16,461 nt of DNA from NCBI GenBank assembly GCA_000433115.1, contig FR892234.1, forward strand, positions 2,830 through 19,290. Direction: 5' to 3'. Under the pieces are notes generated by a model that saw only the letters and a list, made by a program, of their open reading frames with translations, ran no database searches and was not told where the DNA came from. The DNA is from Ruminococcus sp. CAG:382. GTDB lineage: Bacteria; Bacillota; Clostridia; Oscillospirales; CAG-382. Below, one piece after another: positions 1 through 6,925 of the stretch; within the stretch, counting starts at the first letter, position 1, and each line of letters starts with the position of its first letter. The translations under genes were made by a program, and so were the position numbers.

Positions 1-285
1 GCCCGTGGGACCGAAAAAGTCCTTATACGTGCAGTCGTAGCCTGCAAAGCCGACGATTTTCTTTGCGACGGTGTCATAAGCGACAAAACAGGAGACGGGG
101 AATTTTGTGAACGCGGCATCGATCTCATTTGCCCAACCGATGTGAAAATGTTTGAGTATGAAATCGTGCACCTTGTATTTGTTGGGAGTCATGGGACGGA
201 TAATCTGTATGTTCTGCTCCGCGAGCTTTGCGTAAAGAGCGCTGCTGTCGGGAAGCTCATACAATTTTACGAGCATATCGGGCAT
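1..285 (-). CDS. GNAT-like N-acetyltransferase, N-terminal part (cut by window edge)
   Basis: Reverse-strand reading from an ATG at 285 is open for 95 codons to the window edge with no stop, so the gene continues outside. A ribosome binding site (AAAGGTGG) ends 7 bases before this ATG, which favours it over a second ATG three codons in. The visible part contains the segment IVGFAGYDCTYKDFFGPTG, which resembles the beta4 strand and the turn leading toward the acetyl-CoA loop of GNAT proteins (typically FxG...GPxGV...RGxGxG); the pyrophosphate-binding R/Q-x-x-G-x-A motif itself would lie outside. GNAT enzymes move an acetyl group from acetyl-CoA to an amine; the substrate cannot be told here. 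It lies 14 bases after the SGNH hydrolase stop and is probably co-transcribed with it. Confidence 0.6.
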   Translation of the reverse strand, partial: MPDMLVKLYELPDSSALYAKLAEQNIQIIRPMTPNKYKVHDFILKHFHIGWANEIDAAFTKFPVSCFVAYDTVAKKIVGFAGYDCTYKDFFGPTG

Positions 286-299
286 GGTAGAACCACCTT

Positions 300-950
300 T
301 CAGAAATTGAAATTCATATGTCTGAGAACTTCCCTTGCAATCGCCATACAGGCTACGGGACCGGGGTGCACTCTGTCACCCGAGAACGTCGTGGTGTAGA
401 TTGCAGAAGAAAGTCTGTCTATTTCGGGCTGAAGGTCGCAATATGCGACACCGTATTCGTCGGCAAGGCGTTTGCAGATGCCGGAATACTCAATTATACG
501 CTTCATGAACGTATCTTCGCGGTTAAGTTCGAAGAAAATAGGCGAAATGAGCATGAAGCCCTTTAATGTTTTTGTGTTTTCAAGAATGAAGCGGAGATTC
601 TTTTCGTATTCGTCCGCGCTGACCGCTATTCCGGGTTCAAGATATGTGTCATAACTGCGCCATACATCGTTGACTCCGATCATCAGTGTGGCGTAATCGG
701 GCTTGACCTCTTCAAGATCGGCAAGCCAACGTGCGGCAACCTGACGGCTCGTTTCGCCGGAAATTCCCTTGTTGACGATTTTTATCTTCTTTTCGGGGTA
801 TGCGGCTGTTATTATCTCGTGCATGCGGTTGACATATCCGCCGCCGAGACCGGTTCTGTATGTTCCGGTTGGGTACGCTCTGCCGGCATCGGTGACGGAA
901 TCGCCCGAAAGCATTATGACAGAGCCGTTTGCGATTTCATTGAAGTTCAT
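300..950 (-). CDS. SGNH/GDSL-family hydrolase (esterase/lipase-like)
   Basis: A 216-residue protein when started at the ATG at 950, which has GGAGC five bases upstream. A longer reading to 1004 exists, but its extra N-terminal 18 residues come from a palindromic intergenic sequence and are unlikely to be translated. All SGNH blocks are visible: block I GDSVTD with the nucleophile Ser18, block II Gly in NKGISGE, block III GVND (Asn94) and block V DRVHP with Asp192 and His195 of the triad. There is no signal peptide, so it should act in the cytoplasm. Relatives include acyl-esterases, acetylxylan or other carbohydrate acetylesterases and lysophospholipases; the substrate is not evident. It is followed after 14 bases by a GNAT acetyltransferase, so an acylation/deacylation pair is possible but only inferred. 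Confidence 0.88.
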   Translation of the reverse strand: MNFNEIANGSVIMLSGDSVTDAGRAYPTGTYRTGLGGGYVNRMHEIITAAYPEKKIKIVNKGISGETSRQVAARWLADLEEVKPDYATLMIGVNDVWRSYDTYLEPGIAVSADEYEKNLRFILENTKTLKGFMLISPIFFELNREDTFMKRIIEYSGICKRLADEYGVAYCDLQPEIDRLSSAIYTTTFSGDRVHPGPVACMAIAREVLRHMNFNF

Positions 951-967
951 GGAATGCTCCCTGTATC

Positions 968-1017
968 GGCAGCCCCCGGTCTCGCGGGCGCCAACAAGCC
1001 GCAACGGTTTGTCGGCT
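968..1017. repeat. Palindrome-rich GC element, shorter relative of the one at 12859-12903
   Basis: The 87-base gap between the LRR gene and the SGNH gene is GC-rich compared with other gaps. It carries GGCAGCCCCC (968-977), TCTCG (980-984) and GGCGCC (987-992), in the same order and orientation as in the element inside the U32 gene, but without that copy's middle section. It is followed by an imperfect hairpin (GCC-ACAA against TTGT-GGC, about 991-1017) with CCG-CAA-CGG in its loop. On the minus strand this lies just after the LRR stop, but no U-tract follows, so it is not a standard terminator. I read it as a small interspersed palindromic (REP-like) element; two copies in one window is thin evidence. 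Confidence 0.4.
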
Positions 1018-1037
1018 CTGCGATTTTGCTTTGATAA

Positions 1038-2705
1038 TTATTTTGAAGTATCAGATGAATCCGAGCTTGCTTCCGAGGATTCGGAGGACGAAGGCTTGCC
1101 GGTTACGGACTTATAGATCGTCGTAATCTTTGACCAGTCATTGATCTCGCTGTTGCCGGAGAGGTTGAGGGTCTTCAGCTTCTCGGGGTCAAACGCAAGT
1201 GCAAGATCTGCAACGGACTTGATCTTGTTGTCGGAAAGGTTGATCGAAGTCAGAGACTTGAGACCATTGAGACCGGCAACTTCAACGATCTCGTTCTTTG
1301 AAAGGTCAAGAGTGGTGAGAGTCGTGAACTTTGTACCCATGTCGGTGAGATCGGAAACTTTGTTTTCACTGAGGTTCAAAGTCGTGATTGCGGGCATATC
1401 CTTGAGGCCGGAAATGTCTGCGATCTTATTTTTGGAAAGGTTCAGTGTGGCGAGCGCCTTGAGGTCATATATATTGCTGACATCAACGATTTCATTATCC
1501 GAAAGGTTGACGGTCGTCAGCTTTTCGTTGCCGTGGATACCGGCGACTTCGGCTATGTCCGCACCGGAGGCGTTGAGAGTTGTGAGCTCCTTGAGGGCGG
1601 AAAGATCGGGGAGCTTCGTTACCTTAGTTGTGCTGACATTGAGAGCAGTGAGTGCGGTCATACCGGATACAAAATCAACATCCTTGACTGCGGTATCGGA
1701 GAGATAGAGGGTCTTGAGCTTGGTCATGCCGGCGAGTACGGAAACGTCCTCAAGCTCTTTGTTTTCGGAAAGGCTGATTGTGGTAAGCGAAGTGAGTTCC
1801 TTGATTGCGGAAATATCTTTGAGAGCATTCGCGCTGACGTCGAGTGTCTTGAGCTGAGTCATTGATGCAAGAGATTCGAGATTTTCAAGCTTGTTGCCGG
1901 AAAGGAGAAGCTCTTCGAGATTGCTGAGAGCAGTGACTGCGGAAACATCGGTGACAGCGCAGTTGGAAACGTCAAGCGTTTTGAGCGATGTGAGTGTCTC
2001 AACGCCCTTAAGGCTTGTGAGCGCGGTCTGACCGAGGTAGAGATGCTCAAGCTTTGTGAGCGAGGAAACGGCGGTCATATCCTTGAGGTTTTTGATTTCC
2101 ATTGCGTCGAGGACGTCATCGATGGAAACAGAGGAGGTCTGACCGGTATACTTAGCATAATAGTTCAGATATGCGAGGGAATAGGAAATATTAGCAACAT
2201 CATATGCGCTGACAGCGGAGAGATAGCGCAGATTTCTGAACAGCGCGAGGTCGGACTTTTCGGTGAAATACGCGGGAACGATGAAATAGTCCTTCTTATA
2301 AACCTGACCGGAAACCTCGGTGGAGGTATCACTGGTATCGGAACTTGTTTCGGACTCGGAGGAGGTTTCCTCGCTTGCATCGTCTTCCGATTTGTTCAGG
2401 AGTGAATCGGCATAATCCTTGGTGCCGAGGATAACATACGGGTAAAGATTGACACCGCTGTCATCCATGACATGGAAGCTGTATCTGAAATATTCAAACT
2501 GATCGAGGAAATCCTGATCAACTTCACGGGGAGTGATGTCGCAGGCTTCTGCGAGAGCTTTGACAAAAGTCTGGTTCTTGAAGAGCTTGTTATTGGTTCT
2601 GTATGCGCTGATAAGTACCGCTGAAACGAGGAGTGCGGCAATAAGGCAGAGTGCGACGATGATGATAAACGTGCGCTTCTGCTGTGACTTGGTGTATTTC
2701 GCCAT
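1038..2705 (-). CDS. Membrane-anchored extracellular leucine-rich-repeat protein
   Basis: A 555-residue protein if started at the ATG at 2705, preceded by GGAGGT eight bases upstream; an upstream in-frame start is not supported. Lys/Arg-rich residues 1-11 precede one hydrophobic segment (about 11-35), so the rest should be outside the cell. A globular region follows, interrupted by an acidic Ser/Thr/Asp/Glu linker (about 106-132). Then come about 14 tandem LRRs of 22-24 residues (about 216-518) of the SDS22/internalin pattern, LxxLxxLxLSxNxIxDxSxL. The C-terminus is a Ser/Asp/Glu-rich tail of about 17 residues with no LPXTG or other sorting signal. Such LRR domains bind proteins; the ligand is unknown, and an adhesion or envelope role is inference. 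The gene has its own likely promoter (2784-2812). Gene-level identity is not recognised. Confidence 0.85.
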   Translation of the reverse strand: MAKYTKSQQKRTFIIIVALCLIAALLVSAVLISAYRTNNKLFKNQTFVKALAEACDITPREVDQDFLDQFEYFRYSFHVMDDSGVNLYPYVILGTKDYADSLLNKSEDDASEETSSESETSSDTSDTSTEVSGQVYKKDYFIVPAYFTEKSDLALFRNLRYLSAVSAYDVANISYSLAYLNYYAKYTGQTSSVSIDDVLDAMEIKNLKDMTAVSSLTKLEHLYLGQTALTSLKGVETLTSLKTLDVSNCAVTDVSAVTALSNLEELLLSGNKLENLESLASMTQLKTLDVSANALKDISAIKELTSLTTISLSENKELEDVSVLAGMTKLKTLYLSDTAVKDVDFVSGMTALTALNVSTTKVTKLPDLSALKELTTLNASGADIAEVAGIHGNEKLTTVNLSDNEIVDVSNIYDLKALATLNLSKNKIADISGLKDMPAITTLNLSENKVSDLTDMGTKFTTLTTLDLSKNEIVEVAGLNGLKSLTSINLSDNKIKSVADLALAFDPEKLKTLNLSGNSEINDWSKITTIYKSVTGKPSSSESSEASSDSSDTSK

Positions 2706-2783
2706 GATGGCTGACCTCCGTATATTTTTAGAGTCAATCAGACAGTACCGGCTCAAACGCGCCGTATACGTGTCGCTCTGAAT

Positions 2784-2812
2784 AATATATCACATTTTTG
2801 TTCAAAATGCAA
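2784..2812 (-). promoter_or_regulatory. Candidate sigma-A promoter with extended -10 for the LRR gene
   Basis: On the minus strand TTGCAT (2812-2807) is separated by exactly 17 bases from TATATT (2789-2784), and the -10 is preceded by TGA, an extended -10 (TGnTATAAT-like) motif. The -35 is poor (3 of 6), which the extended -10 can compensate. Transcription would start near 2777, giving a leader of about 70 nt before the LRR start codon. It lies in the 159-base gap downstream of the unknown membrane-protein gene; I saw no convincing terminator in that gap. Confidence 0.5.
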
Positions 2813-2864
2813 CACTAAATCTTAAAAAGTGGCTGTTTCTCAACGAATAAATGGGAATAAAACG

Positions 2865-3587
2865 TCATTTGCTCCTGTATGCGAACACCGAGCGGAAAAG
2901 AACTCTGTTTGAATTCCAGTATTCAAGTGTCCTTCCGTAATTCGGCTTTGAATCATCGGGCGCACTGCGTATGCAGACATAAGCATCGTCGGGGAACGAC
3001 GAAAACCCCTCTTGTGTGAAAAACGGCAAATCCTTCACCTGAGCACCGTATTCATCGCTGCCTTCGGGTATCATATCCGCATCGAGCACATCGGACAGCT
3101 TCGCGAGACAGTTCTGCTCTACGAGGATGTCGTAAAAGGACTTTTCGAGGATATATATGAGCGAATCACCGGCAACGACCTCGGTCGTAAATCTCTTTTG
3201 CGCCTCTGCGTTCATCTGATAGGCATAAGCAGCAAGCTCACCGCTTGCGGTCACGACGTTTATATCAAGCAGGGTGAGTACCTTTTCGCCGTCATCGTTA
3301 TAATCAATCATATATGTCTGTGCCGATTCACCGATCGTTTTCTTATCCGTGACGGTCAGGTATGACGGTCCGACGTACATTATTGCGGCATCGGGTCTCG
3401 TGTTATCGGCAAGCTGCAAAAGCGAGACGATTATTCCAATGACGAGAATTACGCCGACGATCGTCTGCCACTTATAAAAATACCAGAAATTCGACATTTT
3501 TGAGCCGAGTGAAGATTTCATTTCCTCCACATCAAGCTCGTTGTTTTCTTCCCGAAGCTCCTGCTCCCTGTTGTTATCTTCCTTCAT
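2865..3587 (-). CDS. Membrane-anchored protein of unknown function, coupled to lysS
   Basis: A 240-residue protein that I do not recognise. Residues 1-25 are highly charged (many Glu, Asn, Lys), followed by a juxtamembrane stretch with aromatics (NFWYFYKWQT) and one hydrophobic helix at about 43-60 (VGVILVIGIIVSLLQL). The remaining 180 residues are soluble and probably extracytoplasmic. They include DAAIMYVGPSYL and a segment SLIYILEKSFYDILVEQNCLAKLSDVL, somewhat reminiscent of substrate-binding folds, but this is only an impression. The start is only 3 bases after the lysS stop and lacks a good ribosome binding site (CCTTTCTTGACCT precedes the ATG), so translation is probably coupled to lysS. 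The context gives no clear function. A conserved hypothetical of Clostridia is the most likely label. Confidence 0.8.
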   Translation of the reverse strand: MKEDNNREQELREENNELDVEEMKSSLGSKMSNFWYFYKWQTIVGVILVIGIIVSLLQLADNTRPDAAIMYVGPSYLTVTDKKTIGESAQTYMIDYNDDGEKVLTLLDINVVTASGELAAYAYQMNAEAQKRFTTEVVAGDSLIYILEKSFYDILVEQNCLAKLSDVLDADMIPEGSDEYGAQVKDLPFFTQEGFSSFPDDAYVCIRSAPDDSKPNYGRTLEYWNSNRVLFRSVFAYRSK

Positions 3588-3590
3588 AGG

Positions 3591-5123
3591 TCAAGAAAGG
3601 GGCTTCATCGTGGGGAAGAGCAACACGTCGCGTATCGTGGGGCTGTCGGTGAGCAACATGACCAGACGGTCAACGCCGAAACCCAGACCGCCTGTGGGCG
3701 GCATGCCGTATTCAAGGGCAGTGAGGAAGTCCTCGTCCACCTGTGCATTGGGCGCGGTGGCACGCTTTGCGGCGACCTGCTTTTCAAAACGTTCGCGCTG
3801 ATCGATCGGGTCGTTCAGCTCGGAGAAAGCGTTGCCCATTTCGCGTGCATAAATGAAATATTCGAATCTTTCGGTGAAAGCGGGGTTGGATGGCTTTCTC
3901 TTCGCAAGCGGAGAGTTTTCAACGGGATAGTCGTAAATAATTGTGGGCTGAATGAGTTTTTCCTCAACAAATGCGTCGAAGAACGCGATAAGAACATGAC
4001 CCTTTGTGGCTTTGTCTCCCTCATCGACGTGAACATTGTGCGCCTTTGCGCATTCACGCGCTTCTTCGTCGGTCGCCCATGAATTATAATCAACGCCGGC
4101 ATATTTCCTGACGGCTTCAACCATCGTGAGCCGCTCCCACGGAGAACCCATGTCGATTTCGACGCCCTGGTATGTTATGACGTCCTTGCCGCAAATCTTG
4201 CGGGCCACGGTTTTATACATTTCTTCTATCAGATCCATCATGCCGAGGTAATCGGTATATGCCTGATACATCTCAATTGTCGTGAATTCGGGGTTATGCG
4301 ACGCGTCCATGCCCTCGTTACGGAAAATACGTCCGACCTCATAAACTTTATCGATACCGCCGACAATGAGTCGCTTGAGATAAAGCTCGGTTTCAATGCG
4401 AAGGTACATATCAATGCCCAGCGCGTTGTGGAAGGTTTTGAAAGGACGCGCTGCCGCACCGATCTCAAGCGGAAGGAGAACGGGTGTATCAACTTCAAGA
4501 AAGCCGTGACCGTCAAGGAAGGCGCGAAGTTCGCGAAAAATCTGCGAGCGCTTGATAAAGGTATCCTTTACCTCGGGATTGACGATGAGGTCAACATATC
4601 TCTGACGATATCTGAGGTCGGTGTCCTTCAGTCCGTGGAATTTTTCCGGGAGCGGCAGAAGCGACTTCGAAAGGAGCTTCAGCTTCTTTGCATGAATTGA
4701 TATTTCACCGCGGCGGGTGCGGAATACAAAGCCTTCAATACCGATTATATCACCGATATCCCACTTCTTGAATTCGGCAAAATCATCCTCGCCGATCTCG
4801 TCGATCCGTACATATACCTGCATACGTCCCGTAGAGTCGGCAAGGTCAATGAAGTTTGCTTTACCCATATCACGGCGGCTCATCATTCTGCCGGCGACCG
4901 AAACGGTCATTGAATGAGCGTTTTCTTCTGTTATATTCGGCTCAAAAGCGGCAAAATCCTCTCTGATCTGAGCGATCTTCGCCGTTACGTCGTACTTTAC
5001 GATCTGATACGGATCCCTTCCTGCCGCCTGTAAGTCGGCGAGCTTGCGGCGGCGTACCGCCAGGATCTCACTTAAATTTTCCTCCGGACTTTCTTCGCCC
5101 AGGGTAATCTTCTCGTCTGTCAT
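3591..5123 (-). CDS. lysS: Lysyl-tRNA synthetase, class II
   Basis: A 510-residue cytoplasmic enzyme that charges tRNA-Lys with lysine using ATP; the length is normal for bacterial class II LysRS. The N-terminal part is an OB-fold anticodon-binding domain (about residues 60-170, with VAGRMMSRRDMGKANFIDL). The catalytic domain follows, with motif 1 around the RYVDLIVNPE/FIKRSQIFRELR region, motif 2 FRNEGMDASHNPEFT, the family-typical stretch YPVENSPLAK...NPAFTERFE and ENAFSELNDPIDQ-like AFSELNDPIDQRERF, and motif 3 GLGFGVDRLVML. The start ATG at 5123 has AAGGAAA about 8 bases upstream. It lies 18 bases after the greA stop and 3 bases before the unknown membrane-protein gene. The greA-lysS pairing is common in Firmicutes. 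Confidence 0.98.
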   Translation of the reverse strand: MTDEKITLGEESPEENLSEILAVRRRKLADLQAAGRDPYQIVKYDVTAKIAQIREDFAAFEPNITEENAHSMTVSVAGRMMSRRDMGKANFIDLADSTGRMQVYVRIDEIGEDDFAEFKKWDIGDIIGIEGFVFRTRRGEISIHAKKLKLLSKSLLPLPEKFHGLKDTDLRYRQRYVDLIVNPEVKDTFIKRSQIFRELRAFLDGHGFLEVDTPVLLPLEIGAAARPFKTFHNALGIDMYLRIETELYLKRLIVGGIDKVYEVGRIFRNEGMDASHNPEFTTIEMYQAYTDYLGMMDLIEEMYKTVARKICGKDVITYQGVEIDMGSPWERLTMVEAVRKYAGVDYNSWATDEEARECAKAHNVHVDEGDKATKGHVLIAFFDAFVEEKLIQPTIIYDYPVENSPLAKRKPSNPAFTERFEYFIYAREMGNAFSELNDPIDQRERFEKQVAAKRATAPNAQVDEDFLTALEYGMPPTGGLGFGVDRLVMLLTDSPTIRDVLLFPTMKPLS

Positions 5124-5141
5124 CTATACTGTTTCCTTAAA

Positions 5142-5615
5142 TTATCTTGAAATTTCGACAATGTTGAATTTGATAATGCCCTTGGGCGCCTCGACCGTTA
5201 CGGTATCGCCGCGGCGGCTGCCGAGAAGAGCTTTGCCTATCGGTGAATCGTCGGAGATCTTGTTTTCAAAAGGATCAGCCTCGGTCACACCGACGATGCG
5301 GTATTCATATTCCTTATCATGTTCAAAGTCATATATCTTGACGCGGTTACCGACATTCACATGGTCGGTATTGACGTCCTTGTCGTCAAGGACGACCGCA
5401 TTTGCAAGCATTGCTTCAAGCTGAGCAATTTTCGACTCGATTTCGCCCTGCTCGTTTTTGGCTTCATCGTATTCGCTGTTTTCCGAAAGGTCGCCGTATG
5501 CACGTGCCTTTTTGATCGCTTCGGCAACCTCGACACGTTTTACCGTTTTAAGATGCTCCAGCTCGTTTTGCAGCTTTTCAAAGCCTTCCTTGGAGACATA
5601 AATCTGTTTTGCCAT
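5142..5615 (-). CDS. greA: Transcription elongation factor GreA
   Basis: A 157-residue protein, the usual GreA length. It rescues backtracked RNA polymerase by inserting its coiled coil into the secondary channel and stimulating transcript cleavage. The N-terminal coiled coil (about 1-75) carries the tip motif GDLSENSEYDEAK with the acidic residues Asp42 and Glu45 that are required for cleavage. The C-terminal FKBP-like domain is recognised by VNVGNRVKIYD, the segment SPIGKALLGSRRGD and a final IKFNIVEI. The start ATG at 5615 is one base after the stop of the S41 protease gene, and its AAGGAG ribosome binding site lies inside the end of that gene, so the two are translationally linked. Confidence 0.98.
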   Translation of the reverse strand: MAKQIYVSKEGFEKLQNELEHLKTVKRVEVAEAIKKARAYGDLSENSEYDEAKNEQGEIESKIAQLEAMLANAVVLDDKDVNTDHVNVGNRVKIYDFEHDKEYEYRIVGVTEADPFENKISDDSPIGKALLGSRRGDTVTVEAPKGIIKFNIVEISR

Positions 5616-5616
5616 T

Positions 5617-6825
5617 TCAATTAACTCCTTCGATAATCTTGAGCAGCTCTTTTTTCGCCGCCTGAATTTGTATATCGTTTTCTTCGTTCAGCAGATAGGG
5701 GCGCAGCTTGTAATAATCGCTCTGTTCAAGCACGATGTCGGGCGTGATGCCTTTGCCGTGATAATTTTCGCCGTAAGGCGGGTCGTAGTAATAGCAGGAA
5801 AGTCTTATTCCGCTGCCATCGGACAGAGTGATTATATGCTGCATGGTACCCTTGCCGAAGGTGGTCGTACCGATGATTGTTGCTTTGTGGTAATCTCTGA
5901 GTGCGGCGGTGAAAAGCTCTGCTGCGGAAGCGGTATTGCCGTCCACCAGCACTGTCATGGGAGCGTTCACGCAGCTTGCTCCGGAATCGCGTGTGAACAC
6001 GATATTGCCTGCGGCATTCTTGACGCGGATAATCGGTCCTTCGGGGAGGAGATAGTCAAGCACTGTGCAGATTATTTCAAGGTCGCCGCCGGGATTACCG
6101 CGCATATCGAAAACATAGCCTTTTGCACCCTTTGTCTCTGCTTCCTTCATGCAGGAAACAAAGTCAGTCGCAACATTTCCCGAAAACTCGGTTATCTGTA
6201 TAAAGGCGATATCGCCTTCCAGCCAGTTCATGAAAACGTTTCTTGAACGCACGGTGGCGCGCGTCACATTCACATCGGTCGTTTTACCGCCGCTCAGAAC
6301 GGTCAGAGTCACACTCGTACCCGCCTCGCCCCTCACGGCGTTTATGCAATCGCCGTACGTTTCCTCTGTGACGACTGTGCCGTTTACTGCCGTGACGACG
6401 TCATTTTCCCTGATGCCGGCTGCTTCCGCAGGAGAATCGGGCATTACTCTTCTTATATATATGCCGGGGGTATCGACATCATAGCTTGCAAGCACGCCAA
6501 TTCCCACCAGCTTGCCGTCGGCAGTCATATTGAGCTGATCCATCTCGGCTTTATTATGATACATAGAGAAGCGGTCGCCGAGTCCTGCAAAGTAGCCGTC
6601 AAACACGCCCTCCATGAGTGCGTCCTCATCGATTTCGCCGACATAGTTTTCGGTCACGTATTTATTAATTTCAAGCAGCTTTGTGAACGGCGCGAGATCC
6701 TCGTATGCCTTGTCAAGCTGTGCGTCGTAATGGTTCTTTGCGGCGCTTGCGGTGAAAATATAAGTTATGACAATGGCGACGGCGCATAAAGACAGCACCG
6801 CCGCGGTGGAAAATCTTTTTTTCAT
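5617..6825 (-). CDS. S41-family C-terminal processing protease (CtpA/CtpB-like)
   Basis: A 402-residue secreted or membrane-tethered serine protease. Residues 8-28 form an uncleaved or cleaved signal/TM segment. A Ctp-type N-terminal helical region (LEINKYVTENYVGEIDEDALMEG) is followed by a PDZ domain at about 105-190 (GIGVLA...IRRVMPDSPAEAAGIRENDVVTAVNG). Then comes the S41 catalytic domain with GNPGG at about 243-247, the nucleophile Ser300 in GNTASAAELF and the general-base Lys325 in TTFGKGT. The family cuts proteins near the C-terminus in the extracytoplasmic space. No good ribosome binding site precedes the ATG at 6825 (TTGATATAAC), so initiation may be weak. It sits downstream of ftsEX and an M23 hydrolase, as ctp genes often do in Firmicutes, so a cell-wall hydrolase or its regulator is a plausible substrate (inference). 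Confidence 0.95.
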   Translation of the reverse strand: MKKRFSTAAVLSLCAVAIVITYIFTASAAKNHYDAQLDKAYEDLAPFTKLLEINKYVTENYVGEIDEDALMEGVFDGYFAGLGDRFSMYHNKAEMDQLNMTADGKLVGIGVLASYDVDTPGIYIRRVMPDSPAEAAGIRENDVVTAVNGTVVTEETYGDCINAVRGEAGTSVTLTVLSGGKTTDVNVTRATVRSRNVFMNWLEGDIAFIQITEFSGNVATDFVSCMKEAETKGAKGYVFDMRGNPGGDLEIICTVLDYLLPEGPIIRVKNAAGNIVFTRDSGASCVNAPMTVLVDGNTASAAELFTAALRDYHKATIIGTTTFGKGTMQHIITLSDGSGIRLSCYYYDPPYGENYHGKGITPDIVLEQSDYYKLRPYLLNEENDIQIQAAKKELLKIIEGVN

Positions 6826-6880
6826 GTTATATCAACGGCGGCTGTGCCGCAAATGCTTTTTTGTGCGAACAGAAACGGAC

Positions 6881-6908
6881 GCTCTTGCCCGCAGCTGCGG
6901 ACAAAAGC
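6881..6908 (-). other. 13-bp RNA hairpin between the M23 and S41 genes
   Basis: In the 100-base gap the minus-strand transcript can form GCTTTTGTCCGCA paired with TGCGGGCAAGAGC, 13 consecutive pairs including two G-U, with a minimal loop (AGCT after opening the last pairs). No U-tract follows on the minus strand (GTCCGTTTCTG comes next), so it is not a classical terminator. A role as a partial attenuator, RNase processing site or mRNA-stability element between two secreted-protein genes would fit. Confidence 0.45.
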
Positions 6909-6925
6909 ATACCGGTTTGCGGATA

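Noticed and set aside
951..1004. N-terminal extension of the SGNH hydrolase
   Set aside because: The added residues come from palindromic intergenic sequence, and a good ribosome binding site precedes the internal ATG at 950.
1141..2044. Tandem DNA repeat array or CRISPR-like pattern
   Set aside because: The periodicity of about 66 bases is the coding of 22-residue leucine-rich repeats; units are diverged and there are no spacers.
2825..2836. 12-base match AAAAAGTGGCTG to 11276-11287
   Set aside because: Both are in intergenic DNA and followed by loosely similar sequence (CTCAAC, AATGG), but the match is too short to claim a repeat.
5668..6246. 192-codon plus-strand ORF opposite the S41 protease gene
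   Set aside because: Mirror-frame shadow of a well-supported gene with intact PDZ and catalytic motifs.
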